DNA of 38,263 nucleotides from Nocardia wallacei (GTDB lineage: Bacteria > Actinomycetota > Actinomycetes > Mycobacteriales > Mycobacteriaceae): NCBI RefSeq assembly GCF_029869545.1, contig NZ_JARWQD010000209.1, positions 1 to 38,263 on the forward strand. The letters run 5' to 3'. Shown here one piece after another: positions 7,939-15,953 of the stretch. How positions within the stretch are numbered: position 1 is the first letter of the stretch; every line of letters starts with the position of its first letter. The notes beneath the pieces are model-generated. The model was not told the DNA's origin and did no database searches. It saw only the letters and a list, made by a program, of their open reading frames with translations. Position numbers and translations under genes: made by a program.

Positions 7939-8393
7939 CGCCGCGCGCCCAGCCCGGCGGCGTACTCGACCAAGCGCGGGAGGTAGAGGTCCCAGCCCTC
8001 CACGTGGCCGTTGTATGCCTGCTCCAGCACCGCGATCTCCCAGCCCAACTCCCGGAAGCCCACCTCGGTCATGTGCAGCTGAGTACCCGAGCCGGAGGCG
8101 GTGAGTTCGAAGGTGACCAACAGCGAATTACCTTCCGCGGCCGGCTCATCGTCCGTGGGATCCCAACGGAAGGAGAAAAGCCGCGGCGGCTTCGCCTCGA
8201 TCACCGTCATGGGGGACACGAAGACGTCGGTGCCGGAGCCGAACACGAGCCGACCGACCGCACCGGGGACGGGGTCCAGGGTGGCCTCGTCGGGCCACCA
8301 CTGCTTCAGATGTTCGGGGCTGCTGATGACTTCGTAGACCACCTCCGGTGTGGCGTCGATGTACATCGAGCGTTCGATTCGTCCGTATTCCAT
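7935..8393 (-). CDS. SRPBCC/AHSA1-domain protein, first gene of ArsR operon
   Basis: A 152-residue AHSA1 protein. It begins MEYGRIERSMYIDATPEVVYEVISS, then HLKQWWPDEA, typical of the family, and ends with a long helix EVGFRELGWEIAVLEQAYNGHVEGWDLYLPRLVEY. ATG 8393 is chosen because GAGAGG sits just upstream and homology begins there; an open extension to 8462 runs through the operators. It is followed by ArsR (4-base overlap) and a second AHSA1 gene. It may bind the same inducer that the regulator responds to, which is a guess from the co-transcription. Confidence 0.82.
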   Translation of the reverse strand: MEYGRIERSMYIDATPEVVYEVISSPEHLKQWWPDEATLDPVPGAVGRLVFGSGTDVFVSPMTVIEAKPPRLFSFRWDPTDDEPAAEGNSLLVTFELTASGSGTQLHMTEVGFRELGWEIAVLEQAYNGHVEGWDLYLPRLVEYAAGLGARR

Positions 8394-8410
8394 GCCCAGC
8401 CTCTCGATAT

Positions 8411-8470
8411 GCAACAACTTGTTGCGCATCACGGTAGCCGTACGCGGCAAGATGTGCAACATCTTGTTGC
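8411..8470. promoter_or_regulatory. Two near-identical operator palindromes of the AHSA1-ArsR operon
   Basis: Site 1 is GCAACAACTTGTTGC (8411-8425) and site 2 is GCAACATCTTGTTGC (8456-8470). They differ at one base, are both dyad-symmetric, and have centres 45 bases apart. They occupy the 91-base gap just upstream of the operon starting at 8393. The likely binder is the ArsR-type product of 7594-7938. Confidence 0.72.
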
Positions 8471-8484
8471 ATATGGAGTCGGTG

Positions 8485-8961
8485 TCAAAGATCTCCGGCC
8501 GCTACGCCGTGGTGTGTTGTGATCTGCTGATTGCCGTCCGCCCACAGCACGTTCAGGGTCAGGCTTTCGATCTTCCAGCCGGAAAATGTACGAACGACCC
8601 CGAGATGGTAGGTGCCGCCGAACGTCCACAGGGAGCCACCCATCGCACCGGCGAGCCGGTGGGTGCCGATCACGTGCGCCGTGCAGGTACCACGGTCACC
8701 GTCGACACCGACCAAATGATTGGTGATCACGTGCTGTGTGGCATCCAGCCCTGTCAGCGCAGCCGCCCAGCGGGCGACTATGTCTCCCGAGGCCAGTCGT
8801 TCCGGCGCGCCACCGTACAGGCTGGTGTAGTCCATCAGCACCTCATCAGCGAACAGATCGATGAGTCCGTCCCAGTCCAGCTGATCGATACACCAACCCA
8901 TGCGGATACACGCTTCGACGATCGCATCGCGGTCCGTCGAACGAATCTCCAAGGTACTCAA
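8485..8961 (-). CDS. SnoaL-like / NTF2-fold protein
   Basis: A 158-residue cone-shaped alpha+beta barrel protein of the SnoaL_4 type. The N-terminal helix EACIRMGWCIDQLDWDGLIDLFADEV (about 16-41) is diagnostic, followed by MDYTSLYGG, strands around QHVITNHLVGVDGDRGTCTAHVIGTH, and the closing GWKIESLTLNVLWADG. Members are ring cyclases, dehydratases, hydroxylases or isomerases, and function cannot be told from the sequence. The start is TTG 8961 with AGGAGA five bases upstream; there is no better ATG. It is separated from the ArsR operon by the operator region and from the kinase gene by 222 bases in which I see nothing beyond a presumed promoter. Confidence 0.75.
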   Translation of the reverse strand: MSTLEIRSTDRDAIVEACIRMGWCIDQLDWDGLIDLFADEVLMDYTSLYGGAPERLASGDIVARWAAALTGLDATQHVITNHLVGVDGDRGTCTAHVIGTHRLAGAMGGSLWTFGGTYHLGVVRTFSGWKIESLTLNVLWADGNQQITTHHGVAAGDL

Positions 8962-9183
8962 GGGTTCTCCTGTGAACGAAAATCAGCGATCGAAGGTCCG
9001 CAAACCGGTGGTCCCGATTGGCATCACGCTCAGGATCCGAGCAGGTATCCGAGCCTGAAGATCCTCGAATCGATCTCGGGTCATCTACACCCTGGACGAC
9101 CTCGGTCGAGATTGCGTTCGACTATCGCCACAACGCGTTTCTCTTTCGGCTGCGATGCCGGTTCGGTCCCGACCCGACGGATC

Positions 9184-10368
9184 TCATCGCGGAAGACGCA
9201 GCTCGATCCGGTAGCCGTTGTCAGGGGTGGGTTCGGATCGGAAGTGGCCGTGCAGGAGTGCCGCCCGTTCGGCGAGACCGATCAACCCGTGGCGGGAGCT
9301 GGGCAGGTGTAGTGCCGGGCGGGTGGGTGCGGTATTGGAGATGGTGACACCGAAGTGTTCGCTGTCGTGCCAGAGTTGCACGGTCGCGGTGGCGCCGGGA
9401 GCGTGCTTGCGGATGTTGGTGAGGGCTTCCTGCGTGGTTCTGTAGATCGCCAGCTGGGCTGGTGCGCCGATGTCGGCGGGGATGTCGCCGCGCAGATCGA
9501 CTCGAACCCCGCTGGTGTCGAGGAGGTTTCGGAGGTCGGCGAGGTTCGGCTGAGGGGTGAGTTCGGTGGTGTGACAGCCAGCGGCGCGTAGCACGGTCAC
9601 CATATGGCGCAATTCGTCGAGGGTGTCGGCGCTGAGCTTGCGGATGGTGCCTGCCGTCTCCGCGGTGTCCGGATCGGTGGCTGTTACCTGTAGTGCTCCG
9701 GCAAGGACCGCGATCTTGCTGACCTGGTACGAGACGACATCGTGCATCTCGCGCCCGATTCGGGCGCGTTCCCGGGCGAGCACTGCCTGGGCGTGTAGTT
9801 GCTGTTCGTGATCGCGCACCTCCTCGATCTCGACCAGGCGCAGCGACAACTCGTGCCGAGTCTGCGCGGGTTGACCGAGCAACACCGGGATGGCAGTGCT
9901 GGCCGACAGATACAGGAAATCGACGAACGTTCGGGTTCGAACGGCCGATACCTCCGGTGGCCACGGCGCCGCCGAAGCCATGGCCGTTGCGATGACGCAG
10001 ACAGCGAGAAGCCACCGACTGCGGGTGCGCACGGCCAGCGTGTACAGGGCAACCGTCGGTGCGACGAACAGCGACAGCATCCACGATGACGGCAGCGTCA
10101 TCAGGTATGCCAGCAGCGGCCATCGCCGCCGCAGGGCCAGCCCGATACAGGCCACACCCGCAGCGACCGACTCCGCCGGGGAGATGTCGCCGGTATCCCA
10201 CGCCGCGTCGGCGGCAGCGATCGCGATCAGAATGAAGTCCACCCACCCCGCCGGTACCCTCCGCCGGGGCACAGCCGGTGGCCGCGGGATCGTGTCGGCA
10301 TCTCGCTGCAGGTCGCGCTCCTGGTCAGGGATGCCACCGGAGGAGCCGGGCGACATCGGCGTGATCAT
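9184..10368 (-). CDS. NarL-family sensor histidine kinase
   Basis: A membrane histidine kinase of about 394 residues. Roughly residues 45-175 contain four to five hydrophobic segments. A linker coiled coil (ELSLRLVEIEEVRDHEQQLHAQ) leads to the HisKA_3 box RARIGREMHDVVSYQVSKIAVLAGAL with the phospho-acceptor His. The ATPase domain shows the N box TTQEALTNIRKHAPG and a G2-like RHGLIGLAERAALLHG; the G1 position reads ISNTAP instead of DDGxG, a variation often seen in actinobacteria. Starts at 10371 (GTG), 10368 and 10356 are all possible. It lies 13 bases after the TetR gene. The natural partner is the LuxR regulator at 12736, but pairing is inferred only from proximity. Confidence 0.85.
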   Translation of the reverse strand: MITPMSPGSSGGIPDQERDLQRDADTIPRPPAVPRRRVPAGWVDFILIAIAAADAAWDTGDISPAESVAAGVACIGLALRRRWPLLAYLMTLPSSWMLSLFVAPTVALYTLAVRTRSRWLLAVCVIATAMASAAPWPPEVSAVRTRTFVDFLYLSASTAIPVLLGQPAQTRHELSLRLVEIEEVRDHEQQLHAQAVLARERARIGREMHDVVSYQVSKIAVLAGALQVTATDPDTAETAGTIRKLSADTLDELRHMVTVLRAAGCHTTELTPQPNLADLRNLLDTSGVRVDLRGDIPADIGAPAQLAIYRTTQEALTNIRKHAPGATATVQLWHDSEHFGVTISNTAPTRPALHLPSSRHGLIGLAERAALLHGHFRSEPTPDNGYRIELRLPR

Positions 10369-10381
10369 CACGAGGCGCGGG

Positions 10382-10918
10382 CTAGGTAAGCACGCGATCT
10401 ACGAGCGATTCGATGAAACCGCGCGTCGTGGGCTGAGGGTCGATGAGTAGTCGGTACATGACGGTGCCCCCGAGTACCGGGAACGCGGATTCGGTGTCGT
10501 GTACGCCGGCACGCTCCAGCAGAACACGAAGGGGGGCGCGGCGTTTGCGGACGAACTGGTGATGGATGCGCTGGAAGACCGGATCGGCGCGAGCCGCCAC
10601 AGCGAGGGATGCGATAAGTGCCGCTCCGTGATTGCCGGTGGTGTCGGCGAGGGCCAGTAGATAGGTGACCAGATCATCTCTGGGGTCGCCGGTCGGTTCG
10701 ACTTCGGGTGTCGGGGGCAGCGCGAACTCGACGGCGTCGATCATCAGCTCGGGCAATGTGGCCCACTGCCGATACAGCGTCGTCTTCGCCACACCCGACC
10801 TTGTCGCGATCTCGGCGACACTCACGCCGGCGATGCCCTTCTCGGTGACGAGTTCGGCTGTGCTGGTGAGTATCCGCTCGCGACTGCGTATCACCCGCGG
10901 ATCGGTGGCCCTCACCAT
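10382..10918 (-). CDS. TetR/AcrR family transcriptional regulator
   Basis: A 178-residue repressor. The N-terminal DNA-binding domain reads RERILTSTAELVTEKGIAGVSVAEIATRSGVAKTTLYRQW (about 12-52), with the recognition helix VAKTTLYRQW. The rest is an all-helical ligand and dimer domain. ATG 10918 overlaps the last bases of the hydrolase gene, showing co-transcription with it; an open extension to 10978 lies within that gene. The likely operator is the dyad at 12636-12657 in the operon promoter, so its ligand may be a substrate or product of the hydrolase. Confidence 0.88.
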   Translation of the reverse strand: MVRATDPRVIRSRERILTSTAELVTEKGIAGVSVAEIATRSGVAKTTLYRQWATLPELMIDAVEFALPPTPEVEPTGDPRDDLVTYLLALADTTGNHGAALIASLAVAARADPVFQRIHHQFVRKRRAPLRVLLERAGVHDTESAFPVLGGTVMYRLLIDPQPTTRGFIESLVDRVLT

Positions 10919-12618
10919 GGGGCCCGACCGAGCGTCGAAAGGCGAAGCCCGGCGTGACGGTGTGTGACGGTATTCCATCCCGCATAGGGCGGCCCCGCCA
11001 CATCGAACGACATGAACCCCTGGTCTGCCGGTGCCCTCAGCCGGCGAGGATCGCTGCCGAGTTCCAGGCGCAACCGGTCGCCCGGGCGCAGCAGATGAGC
11101 GAACGGGGTCATCGAAATTCGCAGGATCTCCTCGACACCGGGTTGCATCGAGGTGGGTGCAGAGTGATCGTGTGCAAGCTCGGTGGCCGTACTCCGGGTG
11201 GGGTCGAGGGCTCGGTGCGAGGCGGCCAGCCAGCCGAGTGAGACAACCTGCGCCGAACCGCCGCCGCCCACCACGCTCAGCCGGGCTTGGACATGGGTGT
11301 CCAGCGCCGTGCAGCGCAGCGGGAGGGTCAGCTCCACCGGCCCGACGATGTGCACGTGATCATCGATAGGTGCCGAAGTGTATGTGAGTATCTGCGCTTC
11401 GAAGGTATCGAACGCACCCGGGTATTCCATCCCGGCCGGGATCGCCGCCCACCGACGCTCTCCGGCGTCGGCGTCGCACGACAATGTCTCGCCCGACAAC
11501 CGCAGTTCCCAGGGGCGGGTATCGGGAGGCGGCCAATCCTGGGCCGTCTCCCAGCGTTCGGCCCCGTGCAACCAGTAGCGCACCGGCGGCAATCGGTCGT
11601 AGCCGTTCCGCACCCCGCGCAGGGTGTGGTCGTAGTAGGCAAGCAACTCGTCTTGGTACCGCAACCAGGGCCAATTCTGCCAACGCGGGCCGATGATCAA
11701 CCACTTCGGCGCCGAAATTCGATGCCATGCTTCGAACGCCCCGAACAGATGTATTCCGACCATGCCCCACTCCGCGCCGATCAGCACGGGGATGTCGATC
11801 TTGTTCAGAGTCGGCCAGGCCGACGCCTCCTCATGGCGGTTGCCGGTGAGTGCGTATTCCGACCATCGCCGCATCCACGCGTGTGGCGCCGGCAGTCGGC
11901 GTGTCAGGCGAGGAACCTGTCGCGCCATCAGAGCGCGTACGAGTTTCTGGATCGGTGCGGTGCCGAGGAGATACCCGAGAGCGTGCCGGATGTTCGGCGG
12001 GATTCGAACGCGTTGGGAGGCCCCGTTGATCGCGGTATAGCGGCCGAGGAAACCGGACTCCAATGTGCCGCCCTGTGTCACACCATGGGCATACCAGTCG
12101 GTGGTGGCACCGAACGGGAAGATCGCCTTCAGCGCCGGTGGACGCATGCCCGCGGCTACCAACTGGCTGACCGCGAAGTACGACATCCCGGTCATGCCGA
12201 CCTGTCCGTCGCACCAGGCTTGCTCTGCGAGCCAGGATATCGTGCGGCACAGGTCATCTCGTTCACCCGGTGAGTGCATCACCGGGTCCAGCCGCCCGCC
12301 GGACCGTCCTGTACCGCGCGCATTCACCACCAGGACTCCGTACCCGCGAGCAGCCAGATAGGCGACGGCGCCGGGCTCCACGAACGGCGCCGGGAGCCCT
12401 GTCGGCATCAGATCCTTGTTGTACGGGCTCCATCCGAGCAATGCCGGACATGGGCGATCCGTTCGCGGCCGGTACAGGTCGCCACGAAGGATCACGCCGT
12501 CAGGCATCTCGATCGCAACGTCGGGCTCACTGATCACCCTCGTGACGGTCTGCTCGGCGCTCGGCTGCCAGCCTGCCAACTGCGGTCCGTCCAGTTGAGT
12601 TCGATGCCTTATCTTCAT
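10912..12618 (-). CDS. CocE/NonD-family hydrolase (X-Pro dipeptidyl-peptidase S15 fold)
   Basis: A 568-residue serine hydrolase acting on esters or amides. The N-terminal alpha/beta domain has EMPDGVILRGDLYRP (37-51), the conserved RGYGVLVVNARGTGRSGG (91-108) and the nucleophile elbow GMTGMSYFAVSQ with Ser146. A helical cap follows, then a C-terminal jelly-roll domain (from about 375) with GPVELTLPLRC and PGDRLRLELGSDP. The catalytic Asp and His are presumably in the middle third. The start is ATG 12618 with GAGGAG upstream. It heads an operon with the TetR regulator and the sensor kinase. The substrate is unknown; relatives include cocaine esterase and glutaryl-acylases. Confidence 0.85.
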   Translation of the reverse strand: MKIRHRTQLDGPQLAGWQPSAEQTVTRVISEPDVAIEMPDGVILRGDLYRPRTDRPCPALLGWSPYNKDLMPTGLPAPFVEPGAVAYLAARGYGVLVVNARGTGRSGGRLDPVMHSPGERDDLCRTISWLAEQAWCDGQVGMTGMSYFAVSQLVAAGMRPPALKAIFPFGATTDWYAHGVTQGGTLESGFLGRYTAINGASQRVRIPPNIRHALGYLLGTAPIQKLVRALMARQVPRLTRRLPAPHAWMRRWSEYALTGNRHEEASAWPTLNKIDIPVLIGAEWGMVGIHLFGAFEAWHRISAPKWLIIGPRWQNWPWLRYQDELLAYYDHTLRGVRNGYDRLPPVRYWLHGAERWETAQDWPPPDTRPWELRLSGETLSCDADAGERRWAAIPAGMEYPGAFDTFEAQILTYTSAPIDDHVHIVGPVELTLPLRCTALDTHVQARLSVVGGGGSAQVVSLGWLAASHRALDPTRSTATELAHDHSAPTSMQPGVEEILRISMTPFAHLLRPGDRLRLELGSDPRRLRAPADQGFMSFDVAGPPYAGWNTVTHRHAGLRLSTLGRAPW

Positions 12619-12635
12619 CCGCTTACTCTCCTCTA

Positions 12636-12657
12636 TTCGCTACTATATCGTAGCGAA
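12636..12657. promoter_or_regulatory. TetR-type operator dyad
   Basis: A perfect dyad TTCGCTAC-N6-GTAGCGAA (22 bases) lies 18 bases upstream of the hydrolase start codon, in the divergent gap with the response regulator at 12736. Size and spacing fit a TetR-family operator; the obvious binder is the TetR product encoded in the same operon (10382-10918). Confidence 0.65.
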
Positions 12658-12735
12658 ACCTGGGGTGCGCCCGCGCCGAGGTGACCGAACGCGGTGCCGA
12701 GGGGATCGCATGTGTCCATGCAGGAGGTTGACCGT

Positions 12736-13440
12736 GTGATTCGGGTTCTGATCGCCGACAACGACGGGATCGCGCGCACAGGCTTGCGGATGATCCTGGA
12801 GGCGGCCGAAGGTGTCGAGGTGGTAGCCGAGACCGTGAACGGTGGTGCCGCCGTCGAGGCTGTGCGCAGGCATTGGCCGACGGTTGTGCTGATGGATGTC
12901 GGCCCGCCCCGGACGGACGGTTTGACGGCACTGAACGAACTACAGCTCCTGCCGAGACCACCCAGGGTGATCATGCTGACCTCCTTGGACAGCGACGAGT
13001 ACGTGCACCGCGCGCTGCGTTCGGGCGCTGCCGGTTTCCTACTGAAGGACATAACGCCGGGTGAGCTCGTCACCGCGGTACGTGTCGTAGCCGCCGGGAG
13101 TAGTGTGCTCGCCCCCTCGGTGACCAAACGACTGATCGAAGCGTTCACCGCCAGGCTCGCCCCGGATGTGTACGCCGCTCGGCAGCGGTTCGCGGTCCTT
13201 ACCGCGCGGGAGCGCACCGTCGCCGCGGCAGTAGCTCGCGGCCTGGCCAACGCCGCGATAGCGCGTGAACTCGGGATGACCGAAACGACGGTCAAGGCGC
13301 ACGTCAGCCGCGCGTTGACGAAGCTCGGAATGAGCAATCGAGTGCAGATCGCGTTGTTGGTCCGAGACACCCTCGAATGGCCGAATACCGTTCCGCAACA
13401 GCGCTTTCGGTTGCCGGTCGACTCGGAGCGAGCCCGATGA
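12736..13440 (+). CDS. LuxR-type response regulator with atypical receiver
   Basis: A 234-residue NarL/FixJ regulator. The receiver (1-118) keeps the phospho-acceptor Asp in LMDV, the Thr in MLTS and the Lys in LLKD. However, the acidic pair is DN (IADNDG) instead of DD, and the usual DxRMPGxDG reads DVGPPRTDG, so phosphorylation may be altered. The LuxR helix-turn-helix is intact (LTARERTVAAAVARGLANAAIARELGMTETTVKAHVSRALTKLG, about 150-195). GTG 12736 is preceded by AGGAGG at 12722-12727; an upstream GTG at 12694 has no such site. It is a close paralogue of the regulator at 15950 and transcribes away from the hydrolase-TetR-kinase operon. Confidence 0.87.
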   Translation: MIRVLIADNDGIARTGLRMILEAAEGVEVVAETVNGGAAVEAVRRHWPTVVLMDVGPPRTDGLTALNELQLLPRPPRVIMLTSLDSDEYVHRALRSGAAGFLLKDITPGELVTAVRVVAAGSSVLAPSVTKRLIEAFTARLAPDVYAARQRFAVLTARERTVAAAVARGLANAAIARELGMTETTVKAHVSRALTKLGMSNRVQIALLVRDTLEWPNTVPQQRFRLPVDSERAR

Positions 13441-13459
13441 CCGACACACCGGGATTCGG

Positions 13460-15664
13460 CTACGGGTCCCACGGGTCGAGACCGGCGGAGGAGTCCATAT
13501 GGTCCAGGTTGGCGATCCGGTCAGCTGATCTCATCAGCCGTGCTCGGTTGCTTGCGCTTTGATCACGGTAGTAGGTCCTCGCCGCCGCTTGGTGCTGCTT
13601 TGCCAGCTCGTCTCCGATGAACCGGCGAGTGTCACGGCCCACCGTGTTCCACTCCTCGGGTGTGATCGCTGCCTGCAATGCGCTATCCGAGTCCCAATGT
13701 CGGCGCACGGTGGCTACGAATCCGTGGTCTATATCGGCCCCCGGACGTGGGGCGTTGGTATGCCTGGCGAAGTTGTCCGCCGCTACCGAAGCCTGCGCTG
13801 CGAACGCCTCATGGGCCCGATCACCCACGTGGTTCTCCACCGCGTAGGCCGATGCGACGGCCTTCTGTAGCGGCGCGAAGCCGAACGGGTTCTTCGACAT
13901 GCTGGCGTTCTGAACGGTCAACGCGCGCAGTGCGTCGATCGTGTATTGGTCGCTCGCACCGGTCGCCCGCATCGCGGCCGGCAGATGCGCCTCGGGAACG
14001 CGGCTGTCGCCGAGTCCGTCGAGCGCGTGGGCGGCGCCGATCCGCGTTTGCATGCCGCCGTGCGGCTCGGCCCGCTGCAGGGCCTTCGCGCGCCAGTTCG
14101 CCCTGGACCAGTGCCCCCACGCGTACAACTCGCGCCGCGAAGGTGTGACCGCGATGTTCGCCGACTCGACGACTCTGCGGCCGAATGCCAAGGGGTTCAA
14201 CGGATTCATGGTCCCGGCCGCGAGCCACGCCGTAATGGGTGAGGCGTTGACAGTGTTCAATGCGGCGAGCCCGCCGACGAGACCGGGTCCGGCAGCACCC
14301 GCACCCCGCGCAGAACCCATGCCGAGGGCCCGCCCGCCGGCCCCCTGGGATTGGGCCCCGGGGTTCTGAATCGCGAGGCCGAATCGGTTGGAAATCCAAT
14401 CCCCACCGCCGTCGAGACTTCGTCCGATTCGCCGAAGCTGGGAAATCGCGATGATCTCGACCACCCCGGCGACGACGATGACGGCGAGGACCTGACCGCG
14501 CGCGTGGAGGAACAGGTTGCCTATGAAGAGGACATAGAAGCCCAACAGGATCGTGTAGACGGTCATCCGCGCCGCCGCGATCGCGCTGTGGACCAGGCTG
14601 CGAACCAGATGTGTCTGGGTGGGGCCGTAGACGAATCCGCCGGCGGCGAACCCGAGAACGGTCGTGAAGGCGTAATAGATCGAGTCGAGGGCCGCCTTCA
14701 TGATCTTGACCGACAGGTACACGGCGAACGCCAGGAGCGCGCCGGCGCAGATCAGCAGCAGCAGGCCCGTACCGACCTGACCCAAGCTGGGATTGGTCGC
14801 CTTGGCGTACGCTGCGACATCCCCACACGTTCGCATCCCCGTCTTCACTCGCTCGTCGTCGCCCGCAAGCATGCCCGCCGTCCACGCCGACCGGCACGAC
14901 GGCCGTTCATCGACGACGTGCCCGAAGTTCCACACCTGTAGGGGCCGCCGGGCAAAGCTGTCCGCCAGGGTGGCCTGAGTCGTCGCTATCAGCTGGCCGA
15001 CATCCGCACTGCTGTGGCCGTTGAGTCCGGCGGCCACCGACAGCCCCAGGTCGCGCCCCTGCGCCAGCAGACCGTGGGAAGACAAGACCTCGGCCAGTGG
15101 GTCCGCCAGGAACACCGGACCCAGCACAGCCACGCCCAGCATGGTGATTACCTGCGTCGTCGCCTTGGCGTAATGACCCCGAGCAACGAACAACGCCACG
15201 AAGAACGCGCCGATCGTCGCCGCGGTCACCAGCAGGATCGGTATCGAGATCTGGTCCTTCAGGCCATCGGCCATCGCCCTCAAAGCCGACCCGAACATAT
15301 CGAGCCACCGAAAGCTCATGGCGTGGCCCACGAGCCAGATCGCCGCGGTCACGATCGTGATGTAGCCGATGAACTCCAGACCGATCAAGGCCCATATGAT
15401 CGAATTGCCGGGTTCCAGGATCCCGCCGCTATCGGAGGCGAACGTATAGTTGGCGAGCGGAACCCCTGCCGAGTCATGGATATTCATCCAGCTGAGGCCA
15501 TCGATCTGCGATACTCCGGCCGCCGGTTGCGCACGAGCCACGGCGCCGACGGCTCCTGGAAAAACAATCAAAGCAAACCAAACGAGGGCCAGATACCCGA
15601 CCCTCCGCCTCATGGTGGCTGAAAACCGCGAATGGGAGCAGCTCGATGACTGCCGCAGATTCAT
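13460..15664 (-). CDS. Large TrbL/VirB6-like polytopic membrane protein
   Basis: A 734-residue protein. A signal-like helix (22-43) is followed by an extracytoplasmic loop and hydrophobic segments near 88-113, 140-162, 172-188, 298-322, 328-345, 365-388 and 390-412, then a Gly/Ala-rich, helical cytoplasmic tail of about 320 residues. The loop at 240-280 reads RPLQVWNFGHVVDERPSC with two Cys (257, 280). This layout resembles actinobacterial conjugation or type IV secretion channel proteins (the SCO6881/TrbL group, from memory). No ATPase, relaxase or other transfer gene is nearby. The start is ATG 15664; ATG 15613 would give a cleaner signal peptide. It sits inverted between two response-regulator paralogues. 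Confidence 0.6.
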   Translation of the reverse strand: MNLRQSSSCSHSRFSATMRRRVGYLALVWFALIVFPGAVGAVARAQPAAGVSQIDGLSWMNIHDSAGVPLANYTFASDSGGILEPGNSIIWALIGLEFIGYITIVTAAIWLVGHAMSFRWLDMFGSALRAMADGLKDQISIPILLVTAATIGAFFVALFVARGHYAKATTQVITMLGVAVLGPVFLADPLAEVLSSHGLLAQGRDLGLSVAAGLNGHSSADVGQLIATTQATLADSFARRPLQVWNFGHVVDERPSCRSAWTAGMLAGDDERVKTGMRTCGDVAAYAKATNPSLGQVGTGLLLLICAGALLAFAVYLSVKIMKAALDSIYYAFTTVLGFAAGGFVYGPTQTHLVRSLVHSAIAAARMTVYTILLGFYVLFIGNLFLHARGQVLAVIVVAGVVEIIAISQLRRIGRSLDGGGDWISNRFGLAIQNPGAQSQGAGGRALGMGSARGAGAAGPGLVGGLAALNTVNASPITAWLAAGTMNPLNPLAFGRRVVESANIAVTPSRRELYAWGHWSRANWRAKALQRAEPHGGMQTRIGAAHALDGLGDSRVPEAHLPAAMRATGASDQYTIDALRALTVQNASMSKNPFGFAPLQKAVASAYAVENHVGDRAHEAFAAQASVAADNFARHTNAPRPGADIDHGFVATVRRHWDSDSALQAAITPEEWNTVGRDTRRFIGDELAKQHQAAARTYYRDQSASNRARLMRSADRIANLDHMDSSAGLDPWDP

Positions 15665-15949
15665 GACCCAAGGATGAATCTACAACCTTTTCGACAGGAC
15701 AGACTTTGGTAGGGCTTTCTTCATCTTTCGTACATCTTTGTCGACCTGGAGCGAGTTTGTAACGAGGTCCGCGCACGACCGGCGCGAGCTGTCACTTTCG
15801 TATCATCGTGGACCTTCTTTAGTAGCTGATCCATCATGCGGATCGGGGTAGCTTGGTTTCATGCCGGAAGTAGTCGCTGGGAATGCTACTTCGATACCCG
15901 CGCGGTGTGCGGCGGCGGATAGTGTCGTGGTGCTCGCGGGACCGGTCGG
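15665..15949. other. Divergent intergenic region, less GC-rich
   Basis: 285 bases between the TrbL-like gene (-) and the second response regulator (+). It is noticeably T-rich on the plus strand, with the word CATCTTT repeated around 15721-15740. It presumably carries both promoters; I see no clear dyad. A 30-codon frame at its right end is listed separately. Confidence 0.5.
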
Positions 15950-15953
15950 ATGA
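15861..15953 (+). CDS. Possible 30-residue upstream peptide coupled to response regulator
   Basis: A frame from ATG 15861 to TGA 15953 encodes 30 residues (MPEVVAGNATSIPARC...). Its stop overlaps the ATG of the response regulator as ATGA, the usual sign of translational coupling. The ribosome site is weak. It may be a leader peptide, the eroded 3' end of a lost upstream gene such as a cognate kinase, or chance. Confidence 0.22.
   Translation: MPEVVAGNATSIPARCAAADSVVVLAGPVG

Noticed and set aside
13460..15664. A complete conjugative or integrative element
   Set aside because: Only one channel-like protein is present; no relaxase, coupling ATPase, integrase, tRNA or attachment repeats were found.
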